Notes under the pieces: model-generated
Told to the model about the DNA's origin: nothing
What the model saw: only the letters and a program-made list of their open reading frames with translations
Databases searched by the model: none
Made by a program: the position numbers and the translations under genes
Shown here: piece after piece, positions 21,729 to 33,340 of the stretch
How positions within the stretch are numbered: the stretch's first letter is position 1
How the letters are laid out: every line of letters begins with the position of its first letter
DNA from: Dastarcus helophoroides
Lineage: Eukaryota > Arthropoda > Insecta > Coleoptera > Bothrideridae
Assembly (NCBI GenBank): GCA_028583605.1
Contig: CM053332.1
Span: forward strand, 15,792,267 to 15,856,266
Direction of reading: 5' to 3'
Length of the DNA stretch: 64,000 nt

Positions 21729-22339
21729 ATGAGATTACTTAGATTCTTAGAGTGTTATCTCAGAGTTAGTAGCTAGACCAGAGACTAAGCTAGTTACAGA
21801 ATTTAGAAGAATCCATAATAAGATGAAATGAAGTCATACAATGAATAGGCTCGTGTTTGGGTACAACTTGTCTTTCTTGAAAAAGTTATTACCCCTCAAA
21901 TCGTAGGTAGATTTATTCCTAATGCTAAATAAGCAGTTAACGACTCATAGGTGATCCCGCCGTGGGTTACGTAAGGAAGAAACGAAAACTGTAATGATGG
22001 TTATTGACTTAGGTACATTAAAAGTTTCAAACCACATCCTGAGCGGTTACCGACCGGCTGTGGATACTAAGCCGGCTCATTACGATAATTCTAGTAACAA
22101 TCGAGCGTAATGTCTATGTAGTGCGCGTTTATTGGGGCCACAACCCGCCTTAATAAGCACATGCATGGACCGCTTCCTCAATGCACTAAATAAATGCATA
22201 ACAATTACAACTTCCATATCATGCCACAATTAAATGGTCTACTGATGGGTATCACCACGATGGCAAGACCAATGCATTTCTCCTTGGGTACGGGTACGTC
22301 GCAAGGGGAGACATATTTGGCCTAAGCATGAAGAAGGAT
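21729..22339. other. no recognisable feature
   Basis: Mixed-composition, apparently unique sequence; no gene or repeat seen. Confidence 0.4.
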
Positions 22340-23110
22340 CCCCCTTATATTGCAGAAAAACGAAATTTAATTTTTTGGAGATCCCAAAACGTTGGTTTTA
22401 AAGAAAAATTTCGCTTTTGAATTCTAAATTTTATTAACAAAGAGAAAAGGAAATAGAGCTCCCAGCTTCAATCTGAAAATTTGAGAGTCGAAATCCCAAA
22501 AAAACGAAGTTTCATTTTTATGAAGATCTTAAAGAAGTAGAGAAAAGAGAGCTTCCAAGCTTCAACACAAACTTTTGAGAAAGAGTCGAAATCTCGAAGA
22601 AAATAAGTTTCATTTTTTGAAGATCTTAATATTTCGGTTTTAAGGAAAGATTTCGCTTCTTAATTTCAAATTTTAATAAAAACGAAGTAGAGAAAACATA
22701 GCTTCTAAGCTTCAACTTAAAATTTAAAAAAAAAGTCGAAATCTCGAAAAACAGAAATTTCTTTTTTGTGGATATCTCAAAATTTCGGTTTAAGATGAAA
22801 ATTTTGCTTTCAAATTCCGAATTTTATTACCCAAGAAGTAGAAAAAACAGAGCTTTCAAGATTTAACTTAAAATTTTGAGAAAGAGTCAAAATCTCGAAA
22901 AAATAATATTTTATTTTTTTTGAGATCTCAAAATTTTGCCTTTAGAAAAAAATTTCTCTTTAAAATTCCAAATTTTATTAACAAAAAACTAGAGACAACG
23001 AGCTTCCAAGCTTCAACGAAAATTTGAAAAACAGTCGAAATCTCGAAAAAACGAGATTTCATTTTTTGGAGATCTCAAAATTTCAGTTTTAAGGGAACAT
23101 TTTTAAGAAA
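22340..23110. repeat. tandem array, about 150-bp AT-rich monomers
   Basis: A GGAGATCTCAAAATTTCGG-like block recurs near 22378, 22524, 22619, 22771, 22921 and 23070. Each is accompanied by AAGTAGAGAAAA, GAGCTTCCAAGCTTCAAC and AGTCGAAATCTCGAAAAA. Spacing is close to 150 in the later units, with one deleted unit of 95. Divergence is moderate. Confidence 0.75.
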
Positions 23111-24179
23111 ATAAATAAATGAAATTCTGAGAAAAAGAAGTATTTAAAAAAATCAAAATGTTTTAAAATAAATAAACTGTTGAGTTGAAATGTCAAATGA
23201 AACGACTATTGTGGCTTTCATAAGTATCAGCACCTTGACTTTTAAAGGAATTTTAACATTAGAGTTGAAAATTTAATAATGTGAGCAAAAAGTAAAAATT
23301 TCGGATAAAATTTGCACCTTCACAATAATCTAGAATTTTTACTTTTTTTTCGAAATTTCCACTTGAACTTAAAATGTTAAGACTTAATTTAAAAATTTTT
23401 AGATAAATGTTAAAATATCAAGTTGAAATTTAAAGTTTGATTTTTCTGAACGTTTTGACTATTGTTCCAAAATATCAACTTTTTGCTAAACTTTCGACTT
23501 AAACCTCGAAATTCTCGAAATTTCAAATTAAAAGTTGAAAGTTTCGAGTTTAAGTCTGTTACCCTTTGCGAGTGGATTAAACTTTTAAAAAAGTCAAGAT
23601 TTTCTGAGGATTACAAATTATTATTTTTTTCTTTAAATTTTGATTTTAAAACGAAAATTTCTAAAGAAAAGAGGTTAAAATTTCGAAATTTTTAAAAAGT
23701 GTATTTAATGTTTTCTAGAAAAAGAAAATTTAAAAAAGGCTGAAATTGGGATTTTAATTCTTTTTTTATAGTTTTGATTTTCTAATTTTTGAAAATTCGA
23801 TTACTTTTCTCAAATTTTTAAAGTTTTGATTTGTAAGTTTTATTTGTGCCTTAAATTCGATTTCAAAGTCAAAATTGAGGGATTATAGTAGACATTTTAG
23901 AACCAAAGTCAAAATTCCAAGAAAAGGGTTCAAAATTTCATGATTTGATTGGAAATGTTGTTCTCGCGTTTGAAATTAATGGTAGGTATATCTTTAAAGT
24001 CGGCCTCTTGACTTAAAACTTGCAATTTTATTTTTAGTGTTTTACGATAATATCAAAGAATTTCGAAAAAAGAAATGGAAGTTTCCATGTAAAAAAACTC
24101 TGTTTAATACTCTAAAAAAAAAGTTGTTTACTAGATGTTTACTAGAAGCTGTTAGGAAGATACATAGGTGGAAAAATTA
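23111..24179. other. AT-mosaic with a LINE 3' tail embedded
   Basis: Low-complexity AT-rich sequence; the only clear foreign piece is at 23558-23590. Confidence 0.4.
23558..23590 (+). mobile_element. minimal LINE-B 3' tail
   Basis: GTTACCCTTTGCGAGTGGAT followed by TAAAC and an A-rich run, the same 3' terminus as LINE-B copies near 33080, 41310, 46605 and 46930. Only the last roughly 30 bases are present. Confidence 0.7.
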
Positions 24180-24400
24180 TTCATTGGTTCGAGACGTCTG
24201 TGGTGCATTTAGAAGTAATTAGGACCATTAAGGAGATATCTAATTGTCTATCCAAACCTTTGTGATATGAAATATTTTACTATGTAGCTGGAAAAATTAC
24301 TCATTGGTTTGAGGCTTTTGTCGAATATTTAAAAGTAATTAGCACTATTATAAAGATACCTAATTATTTGTCCGAGACTTTGTCTTATGGAATATTTTAC
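24180..24400. repeat. 110-bp direct duplication
   Basis: GGAAAAATTA(T/C)TCATTGGTT recurs at 24180 and 24290. The following TTAGAAGTAATTAG-like, CTAATT and ATGGAATATTTTACTATG-like blocks are colinear with about 20 percent differences. Confidence 0.7.
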
Positions 24401-24494
24401 TATGGGGGTCGCACTAACATTATTTTAATTTAAGATGACCAAATAGCAAAAAATTACAAACCACGATCGCTTATTAATAAACTAATCGTTTTAA

Positions 24495-24690
24495 AACGGA
24501 CTAGTCCTTGATTATCTTCAAAAAATGAAATACAAATCTTGTCCCCTGAAACCAAGACAGATTAAAAAATAGAACAAAGTTTGTTCTAACGCCAAGCTGT
24601 CAGATTATCTCTTTGAAGATGATAGCTTGGCTATCTATTTTTAATCCTTCTTGGTTTCAGAGGAAAAGATTTGTATTGCATTTTTTAATC
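24495..24690. mobile_element. inverted pair of PLE-1 tails with two broken hammerheads
   Basis: The left half is minus sense (ACGGACTAGTCCTTGATTAT, CTTGTCCCCTGAAACCAAGA, GCCAAGCTGTC). The right half is plus sense (GAAGATGATAGCTTGGCTAT, CTTGGTTTCAGAGGAAAAGA). Neither half keeps the GAAAC box; the right half has the balanced stem II GATAGC / GCTATC. Confidence 0.75.
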
Positions 24691-25556
24691 GTTTGGCTTA
24701 TTCCCTTCATGTTTTAAGAATGTCCATACACGATATTTGCGAAAGCCAAATTCAAAACAAAACATTGAGTAACCCCCTCGAACTTTATGACCATTGTCAG
24801 CATAAAAAAAAACGGTCCACGTCCGAGACACATCCGGCAAAAGTGACGCAAGTCACAACGCCTTGTTTTTTACGTTTCCTCTCCACGTTAAAGTGTCAAA
24901 TATTATTCCGAAGTGAGAAATGTCAATTAGCTGGGGTAGCTGCGCCACCATTCGTGTTCATTCTGACGGAAACGTACACTAACACGTCCAGGGGGTATCA
25001 CCACAACTTTCGAATTCAATGAACAATATCGCACTGCCTGGCCATTTAATGATCAATGAGTGGAAAATTTATTCAGCAATCAAATCCTTCCTTTGTCGCT
25101 TCTATGGGAAACTGGGTGAACTGTCGCCGACCGTCCAAAATTTAACACTAATTTGCAAGGATTATTCTGAATTTATTATAGGCTTCAGGCTTATTAGGGG
25201 AAAATGATGGTTTCAAATTTGTATTTTATTGAATTATAGAGATTAAGTTGTAAGTTGATGCTTAGAAATGTTTTTATTGAAGCCTAGTCATTTTGGAAAT
25301 CAAAACGTTTCAGTTTTTTTCATTTTCTGCATCGATATAAACATTTTGGAAATTTTATATGAGTATAAAAGTAACTTACAAGGCGAGACTGTTAGTAGAA
25401 GATGTTTTATCGCGACAAAGTGTTCAAGATGCACCCAAACTAATATTATATCTGGAGAAAATAATTTTTTTTAATTTTTATCTAAATGATCTCACAGCTG
25501 CGATAGCGTTATCAAACGTGGGGTACAATATTACTGTAACTTTGCATGCAATATGA
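24691..25556. other. no recognised gene
   Basis: Composition is more even than in the mosaic. An open stretch of about 120 codons ends at 25022 and overlaps the PLE tail. I do not recognise any of the predicted peptides. Confidence 0.35.
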
Positions 25557-26237
25557 TGGTCCGACAGCGACAACTTAACCCGTAGGGCTGCCCCTTGTAT
25601 AGCTACAGACGCGTCCGCCGGATAAAAATTCACATTGTCGTATCAACGAATTTGAACAAAACATTCTGCAGTCTGCACAAACTCTTTAAAGCTGTAAATA
25701 GCTGATTAAGTGAGTTTTATTACGTTTATCCTAAGTAAGATTATGAAAAAGCTAGCGAAATACATATCTCGTAATATAATGGTCCGACAGCGTCATCTAA
25801 CGTGATAGGACGCAACTTTGCTGCCCAACATATAGCTGGAGCCTCGCTTGTCAAATAAATATACACATAGTCGTATCAACGAATTTGCACAAAACATTCC
25901 GCAATCTGCACGAACTCTTTAAAGCTGTGAATAGCTGATTAAATTAGTTTTATTACGTTTAGCCTAAGTAAGTTTAAGAAAAAACTGACGAAATACATAT
26001 CTCGTAATATAGTGGTACGACAGCGTCATCTAACGCGACAGAGCGCAACTTTGCTGCCCAACATAAAGCTGAAGCCTGCTTGTCGAATAAATATAGGCAT
26101 GGTCGCATCAACGAATTTGTACAAAACATACTGTACGAACTCTTTAAGGCTGTGAATAGCTGATTAAGTTAATTTTGTTACGTTTATCGAAACTAATTTT
26201 ATGAAGCAGCTACCTAAATGCATATCTCGTAATATTA
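25557..26237. repeat. three tandem monomers of 223-233 bp
   Basis: Units at 25557-25779, 25780-26012 and 26013-26237. Each begins TGGT(C/A)CGACAGCG and ends CATATCTCGTAATAT. Shared internal blocks include TCAACGAATTTG, ACAAAACAT, CTCTTTAA and GAATAGCTGATTAA. The units are much less AT-biased than the mosaic around them, so they look like a satellite seed or part of a larger element. Confidence 0.85.
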
Positions 26238-26700
26238 ATTACTACTGATTAGATAATAATGCCCTAAATAGACCTAGTCTGTAGTGGTGAATCAGTCCTG
26301 TAGTTGTGAACCACTTAAAAAATTTCGTAGACACCACGCACTTCTTTCCCATGAATGTAGGCAGGATTTTACTCAGGGGAAAACAAAAATTATTTTGAAA
26401 AATTGACAAGCCAAACCATAAAACCTTTTGGCTGAGTATGGGTAATATTTTCACATAACTATATGAATTGGGGACTTCGAATTTTTCAAATTAAAGTCGA
26501 AATTTCACAAGAGAAGAATTTCGGACAAAATTAAACAATCGAATTTAAAATAAAACATGAAACTTCAAATAATGTCGTTGTTTCCAAAACCGAATTTTAT
26601 GAAAATGCACCTTCCAGACTGAGTTGCATTCAAAGCAAAAAAATACAATTCTTAAAAATATTTCTCTCAGAATTTCTACTTTAGTTAAATTTTGACATAT

Positions 26701-26938
26701 GCAAGTAGTTGGCGATGGCTGTAGTTTCTCTATGGACCAATATGGGTCAATAGGTGGCGGTAGTACTGAGAGTCACACACTTAACATCCGTTGATTATTT
26801 AGTACTTACTTTTCGGAACATTTGTTAGTATTCGAGTTGAATATACCAAACTAACAAGATCTACCAATATCGAAACCGGTGGTTTCCAAACTTCAAATCT
26901 AATAAACATTCAAACCTATTGGTCTGTGCATTAGAAGT
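26701..26938 (-). mobile_element. foldback hammerhead element, copy C, with 14-bp target duplication
   Basis: AAATTTTGACATAT occurs at both edges (26687-26700 and 26939-26952). The minus-strand 3' end is CTACTTGC at 26701, as in copies B and D. A decayed plus-strand hammerhead lies at 26845-26883: core CTAACAA, ACCGGT kept, 3' stem shortened. Confidence 0.85.
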
Positions 26939-27009
26939 AAATTTTGACATATTTAGTCTTTAAATTTATGTACAAGAAACTTTTTTCCCAAAATTTCCCA
27001 AAAATACTA

Positions 27010-27495
27010 TTCTAATGCACAGACCAATAGGTTTGATTTATTAGATTCGAAGTTTGGAAACCAAAGACCGGTTTAGATCTTGTTAGATCTCGTCAGTTTG
27101 GTATATCCACCTCGAATGCTAACAAATGTTCCGACAAGTAAGTACTAAAGAGTTCACAGACGTTAAGCGTGTGACTCTTAATACTACTACCTATTGGTCC
27201 ATAGAGAAACTATGGCCATCGCCAACAATATCGTATGCAAGGAGAATGCAACCTAGACTACGAGATCTAACAAGATCGAAACCGGTATTTGGTTTCCAAA
27301 CTTCGAATCTAATAAATTTTCAAACCTATTGGTCTGTGCATTATAGAATCCTTGTCTTCTGGGAACTCTCCTAGAGAGCAACCGCTTCGCTAGGTGGCAG
27401 TGTTTCAACTGTTGGTAGTTCAGCTACCTATGATTCACTATACACGCCTGAAGGGCTGCATGAATTTGTAGTCTAGGTTGCATTCTACTTGCCTA
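27010..27495 (+). mobile_element. foldback hammerhead element, copy D, with 11-bp target duplication
   Basis: CAAAAATACTA lies at 26999-27009 and 27496-27506. The plus-strand 3' end is TTGCATTCTACTTGC at 27492. The 5' half is an inverted segment starting GCACAGACCAATAGG at 27017. It carries a minus-strand hammerhead (27060-27102) and a plus-strand half motif at 27258-27293 whose stem I 5' side has been replaced at a CTA junction. It interrupts the kilobase AT-rich tandem unit. Confidence 0.85.
27060..27102 (-). ncRNA. hammerhead motif, family 3, one core change
   Basis: Stem I ACCAAA / TTTGGT, CTGACGA, stem II GATCT / AGATC, ACCGGT. The GAA box reads TAA, and the cleavage residue is C rather than A. 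The first change should abolish activity. Confidence 0.7.
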
Positions 27496-30400
27496 CAAAA
27501 ATACTACGTTCAAAATTTAAGGTTTTATTAAAATTTCGATGAAATAAACGAATTTTAAAAATTTTTTTAGACAAAAGCAATTTTTTTTTTAGAAATAATA
27601 TTGAATTTTGAGGTACCTATCTGAATTTTGAGCCTAAAATGAAATTTCATAAACAAATTGAAATTTGCGAAAATTCAAAATAAAATGTTCTGAAAAAGTC
27701 GAATATTAAGACAAATGGATTTAAAAAAAAACATTTTTTAAATGAAATATTGTCCACATTGCAAGAGAAAGGTAGACTTTTCCGAAAGTGTAAATTTTAA
27801 GTTTCGAGGGAAAATCCAATTTTAAGAGAAAAAAGTAGAAATTTGAGCATAAAAATAAGTTTGTAATTTCGAACAAAAAAAAACAAATGTTGAGAAAAAA
27901 CCAAATTTAGGAAAAGTCGGATTTTCAGAAAATAAAATTTAAAATTAAAACCTCATCTTTCGGAAAAACTCAAAAAATGTCGAAAATTTGAAAAAATAAA
28001 TATGTTCAATGGTCAAATTTTGTACAAAAGAGGTAAAATTGATCAGAGAGAGTCAAATTTTGCGAAAGAAATCGCACCTTCCAAATTTTTTTTCGGAATT
28101 GCTACTTTTTTTATTTAAATTTTGCTATTATATTTAAATTTCACCGAAGACGCTGAATTTGCAACAGATCTCGTTTCAAAATTTCTCAAAAATATTGTTC
28201 TCAACATTTTTACTCAATTTTCTAATATTCCGATCTAATTTAGATTAGATAAACAGGATTTTTTGAGCTCGTCATCATTTTCAGATCAAAACCAAAATTT
28301 CGAAATAAGGCGAAAATTAAGATTCGTGTTCGAGTTTCCGGAAAGGCCGAAAGTTTTAAGAAAAAGACGATAATTAAAAAAAATGGCCTTATTTCGAAAA
28401 AAAGATTATTTTTGAGGAAAACTTCAAACAGTAGAATTTCAAGAAAAAGACAAAATATTTAAAAAGACGATTTTAGGATAGGAAAAGACTAATTTATAAA
28501 TTCAAAAAGGTTTTGCAAAAACTCAATATTAAGAAACATATCTAATCCTTAAATTTATGTACAAGAAACTTTTTCCCAAAATTTCCCAAAAATACTATGT
28601 TCAAAATTTATGGTTTTATTAAAATTTCAATGAAGTAAACGAATTTTTGAAATGTTTTTTCGAAAAAACCAATTTTTTTTAGAAACATTGAATTTTGAGG
28701 TACCTGTCTGAATTACGAGCCTAAACTGAAATTTCATAAACAAATTGAAATTTGCGAAAATTCAAAATAAAATGTTCTGAAAAAGCCGAATATTAAGACA
28801 AATAGATTAAAAAAAAACGTTTTTTAAGAAATGTTGTCCACATTGCAAGAGAAAGGTAGCCTTTTCCGAAAGTGTAAATTTTAAGTTTCGAAGAAAAGTC
28901 CAATTTTAAGAGAAAAAAAGTAGAAATTTGAGCATAAAAATAAATTTGTAATTTCGAACGAAAAAACCCAATTTTAGGAAAAGTTGTATTTTCAGAAAAT
29001 TAAAACCTCACCTTTCGGAGAAACTTAAAAAATGTCAAAAATTTGAAAAAATAAAATGTTCAATGGTCAAATTTTGTATAAAAGAGGTAAAATTGTCAGA
29101 GAGAGTCCAATTTTGCGAAAAAAATCACACCTTCCAAATACTTTTTTATTTAAATTTTGCTTTTATATTTAAATTTTACTGAAGACGTTAAATTTGCAAC
29201 ATATCATGTTTCGAAATTTTTCAAAAATATTGTTCTCAACATTTTTACTCATTTCTTAACATTCCGATCTAATTTAGATTAGATAAACAGGATTTTTTGG
29301 GCTCGTCATCATTTTCAGATCAAAACCAAAATTTCGAAAATAAGGCAAAAATTGAGATTTGTGCTCGAATTTCCGGAAAGGCCGAAAGTTTAGAAAAAGA
29401 CGAGTATTAAGAAAATGGCCTAATTTCGAAAAAAATGACTATTTTTGAGGAAAACTTCAAACAGTAGAATTTCAAGAAAAAGGCGAAATATTTGAAAAGA
29501 CGATTTTATGATTGGAAAAGATTAATTTATAAATTCAAAAAGGTTTTGCAAAAACTCAATATTAAGAAACATATCTAATCTTTAAATGTATGTGCAAGCA
29601 ACTTTTTTCCCAAAATTTCCCAAAAGTACTATGTTCAAAATTTATGGTTTTATTAAAATGTTGATGAAATAAACAAATTTTGAAAAATTTTTAAAAAGAA
29701 AACTAATTTTTTTCCAGAAATAACATTGAATTTTGAGGTACCTGTCTGAATTTCGAGCCTAAAATGAAATTTCATAAACAAATTGAAATTTGCAAAAATT
29801 CATACTTAAATGTTCTGAAAAAGCCGAATATTAAGACAAATGGATTAAAAAAAAAACGTTTTTTAAGAAATATTGCCCACATTGCAAGAGAAAGGTAGAC
29901 TTCTCCGAAAGTGTAAAATTTAAGTTTCGAAGGAAAGTCCAATTTTAAGAGAAAAAAGTAGAAATTTGAGCATAGGAATAAATTTGTAATTTTGAACAAA
30001 AAAAAAACAAATTTTGAGAAACAACCTAAACTTAGGAACAGTGAGATTTTCAGAAAATAAAATTTAAAATTAAAACCTGATCTTTCGGAAAAACTCAATA
30101 AAGGTCGAAAATTTGAAAAAATAATGTTCAATGGTCAAATTTTGTATAAAAGAGGTAAAATTGTCAGAGAGAGTCCAATTTTGCGAAAAAAATCGCACCT
30201 TCCAAATTTTTTTTCGGAATTGCTACTTTTTTTATTTAAATTTGGCTATTATATTTAAATTTCACCGAAGATGCTGAATTTTCAACAGATCTCGTTTCAA
30301 AATTTCTCAAAAATATTGTTCCCAACATTTTTACTCAATGTTCCTAACATTCCGATCTAATTTAGACTAGATAAACAGGATTTTTTGAGCTCGTTATCAT

Positions 30401-30960
30401 TTTCAGATCAAAACCAAAATTTCGAAAATAAGGCGAAAATTAACATTTGTTGGAATTTCCGGAAAGGCTGAAAGTTTTAAGAAAAAGACGAATATTAAGA
30501 AAATGGCCTAATTTCGAAAAAAGACTATTTTTGAGGAAAACTTCAAACAGTAAAATTTCAAGAAAAGGGCGAAATATTTAAAAAGCCGATTTTAGGATAG
30601 GAAAAGATTAATTTATAAATTTAAAAAGGTTTTGCAAAAACTCAATATTAATTATCTTTAAATTAATTAATTAAATTAAAAATTAAATTAAATTATCTTT
30701 AAATTTATGTACAAGAAACGAACTGAGGCGAAAATTAAGATTCGTGTTAAAATTTTCGCAAAGGCCAAAAGTTTTAAAAAAAAGACCAATATTAAGAAAA
30801 TGGGCTAATTTTGAAAAAAAAGACTATTTTTGAGGAAAAGTTCAAACAGCAGAATTTCAAGAAAAAAGGCGAAATATCTAAAAAGACGATTTTAAGATAG
30901 GAAAAGACCAATTTATAAATTCAAAAAGGTTTTGCAAAAACTGAATATTAGGAAAAATAA

Positions 30961-32303
30961 CGGGATTTAGGGAAAAAATCGAAATTTCGATAAACATTTA
31001 AAATTTTTCAAGACGAGTCAAATTTTAAGAAAAAAGAATTTGCACGATTAAAATAGATAACGCCTAAACTAAGAAAAGACGAATTTTAAAATCGAAATTT
31101 CGACAAAGAGACGAATTTCGGGGTTTAAAATGAAATTTCGAGAAAAAATACATATTTTGAGAAAATATGTAGTAAAATTGAGGTGAAATTTGAGAAATTC
31201 AAAACCATTAAGCATCAAGGTTTGACGTATAAGTCAAAATGTTGAAAAGGAATATTTTGAGGAAAATATTGAAATTTCAAAAAAATTTCTAATTTCGAGG
31301 CAAAAGTCGGACATTGTTTGAAAAAATTTAAAAGTTTGAGAAAAAAGTCAAAATTTTGAGAAAATGACCAATATTTCTGAAAGAAAGTCCAAATTTAAGA
31401 AAAATTTCAAATTTTTCAGAGAGAATTAAATTTCATCAAAATTTCAAAATTTTGATCATTCAAAATTTCAGAAAAAAAGTAGCAATTAAAAAAAATTGAA
31501 AAACCTGGCTTGAATTTTTATTTTCTCATGACTTCTTGTTCAAAAGTTTGAGAAAAAAAGGAAAATTTTGAGAAAAAGATCGAAATTTCTAAAAAAAAAA
31601 AAGTTTAAATTTAGGAAAAATTCGAAAATTTTCAGAGAAAATTAAATTTCATCAAAATTTCAAAATGTTGATCATTCAAAATTTCAGGGAAAAAGTGGCA
31701 ATTTCAAAAAAAAATCGAAAAACCTCGTCTGAATTTTTATTTTCTCATGACTTCTTGCTGAAAGATAAGCTCCCCTCTGTGACGTCAGAAAATGTCCAGT
31801 ATTGAAATAAATAATGAAACTTTCAGCAAAAATGGAAACTTCGTACATAAAGTCAAATTTTGAGAAATTGCCTATGCAGTAAATGTGAAATTTTTAAAAA
31901 TACATAGGATCAAGTTTCGAGATAATTTGAAAAGATAAATTTTGACAAATATATCGAAAATACTAATTTCGAGGTAAAAATCGAACAAATTTTGAAATAA
32001 ATTCGAAAATTGTAGGAAAACGTTGAAACTTTGAGAAAAAGATCAAATTTTCTAGAAAAAAATCGAAATTTGGGAAAAATTCGAAATTTTTTAGAGGAAG
32101 TTTAATTTTGTCAAAATTTTGACAAGGGGAGCAATTTTGATAATAACCCCAAGTTTTAGAACAAAAGACGAAGTTTCAATAAAAAATCGAAATATCTTGC
32201 TTGAACATTTATTTTCTCGTGACTTCTTACCGAAAGACAAACTTTCCATCCTGGTGCTCCGTGACGTCAGAATATGTCCAATACTGAAATAAATGAAATA
32301 TAT
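30961..32303. other. AT-mosaic with an inner duplicate
   Basis: A block of about 200 bp (GAGAAAATGACC.. to CTCATGACTTCTTG) at 31350-31560 recurs at about 31570-31760 and again, more diverged, near 32040-32230. No gene. Confidence 0.45.
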
Positions 32304-32486
32304 TGTAACGCAATGTAAATAGTTAGAATAGAATTGTAGAATCTAGTAAACAAAAAAAGTTTCTAGAAGGTTCTGATAAGGGGAAAGCGGCCGCGATAAC
32401 GAAACAAACGGCAGATAAGCGTTCCAGAAATTTCGGCAAACGATAAGCCTTATTTGCCGTTTGTTCAAGAAGCCGCGGGTCAAAAC

Positions 32487-32494
32487 TATAAAAA
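32487..32494 (+). promoter_or_regulatory. LTR TATA box
   Basis: TATAAAAA, with TCAGT at 32521 at the usual initiator distance. Confidence 0.65.
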
Positions 32495-32609
32495 GGGCGG
32501 TCAGCTTTCCCTCCAGTCACTCAGTTAGAGTCAGTGTAATTAGTGAGTTAGAAGAAGTCAATAATAAGTGAGTTAATTGTTAACTGTGGTGATCCAAGTT
32601 GAGTTCAGT

Positions 32610-32615
32610 AATAAA
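32610..32615 (+). terminator. LTR polyadenylation signal
   Basis: AATAAA near the 3' end of the LTR, 52 bases before its last base. Confidence 0.5.
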
Positions 32616-32678
32616 GTGGGTCTTATTCGATAAGTGTAATCAATTGGAACCGATAAAGCCCGCAACAATATATAAAGA

Positions 32679-32814
32679 AAATCTGAAGATGATAGCTTAG
32701 CTGTCGAAGCGCGTTAGAGCAACCTTTGTTGTGTTTTTTAATCTTTCTTTGTTTCAGGGGACAAGATTTGTATTTCTATTATTGAAGATACCCAAGGACC
32801 AGTCCCTTCCACCA
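32679..32814 (+). mobile_element. PLE-1 tail with degenerate hammerhead
   Basis: It starts 12 bases after the LTR edge. The core CTGAAGA plus T and stem II GATAGC / GCTGTC (loop TTA) remain. Stem I 5' is lost (AAAT for CTCT) and GAAAC reads GAAGC. The tail continues to GGACCAGTCCCTTCCACC. Confidence 0.75.
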
Positions 32815-33340
32815 AAAAAACTGAAATAAGTGTCAAAAAAAAACTGAAATAAATGTCAAAATTTTTTCTCAAAATTTTCAATTTATTCAAGGAACTTTAA
32901 AAAGTTGGATTTAAGAAGTTGAAATTTGCAAAGAGAATTATCTCGATTTTTTTGTGTTTTTACAAAAATTCAAAATTGTTCCTACAAGGTGAAATTTTCA
33001 AAATTTGGATTTAAAAAGATTTGAAATTTCTAGAAAGAATTTTCTCCAATATTCTAATTTTTTTTAAGTTTAATCCACTCGCAAAGGTAAACCTATTATG
33101 CTTTCAAAGCACTGCGAGAAGGATGCGGAAACAAGGATAGATGGCGATGAACCGCCTTCTTAAACAGGGATAGGTTGTAATTTTTGGGGAAAATTCCTTT
33201 CGGTAACAAGTTCCATAATTTGGAAGTTCTATAAAAAAAGAGTCTCCATAGACAGAAGTCCTCACTTTGTCAAGCTGGACCGCACAGAAATCCGCTGTCT
33301 CCGACTGTCTAGTGTGCCTCAAGAACCTTGCCCTTCGGGG

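Larger units (their letters stand above)
26953..30960. repeat. AT-rich tandem repeat, units about 1.03-1.11 kb
   Basis: The block AAATTTATGTACAAGAAACT followed by CCCAAAATTTCCCAAAA recurs at 26962, 28551, 29583 and about 30702. Long colinear stretches run between, such as GAGGTACCTGTCTGAATT, CATTGCAAGAGAAAGGTAG and ATTAGATAAACAGGATTTTT. The first unit is interrupted by foldback copy D. No coding content. Confidence 0.8.
32304..32667 (+). mobile_element. solo LTR (family L1) with exact ATAT target duplication
   Basis: 364 bp from TGTAACGCAATG to CCCGCAACA, flanked by ATAT at 32300-32303 and 32668-32671. This is the best-preserved LTR here: TATAAAAA at 32487, TCAGTTAGAG initiator-like site 34 bases downstream, AATAAA at 32610. 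No primer binding site or genes, so it is a recombined solo LTR. Confidence 0.9.

Noticed and set aside
29772..30131. 119-codon minus-strand open frame
   Set aside because: Lies wholly in the AT-rich tandem unit; sister units do not keep the frame open.
32299..32672. Complete LTR retrotransposon
   Set aside because: Only one LTR with a four-base duplication; no primer binding site, gag or pol nearby.
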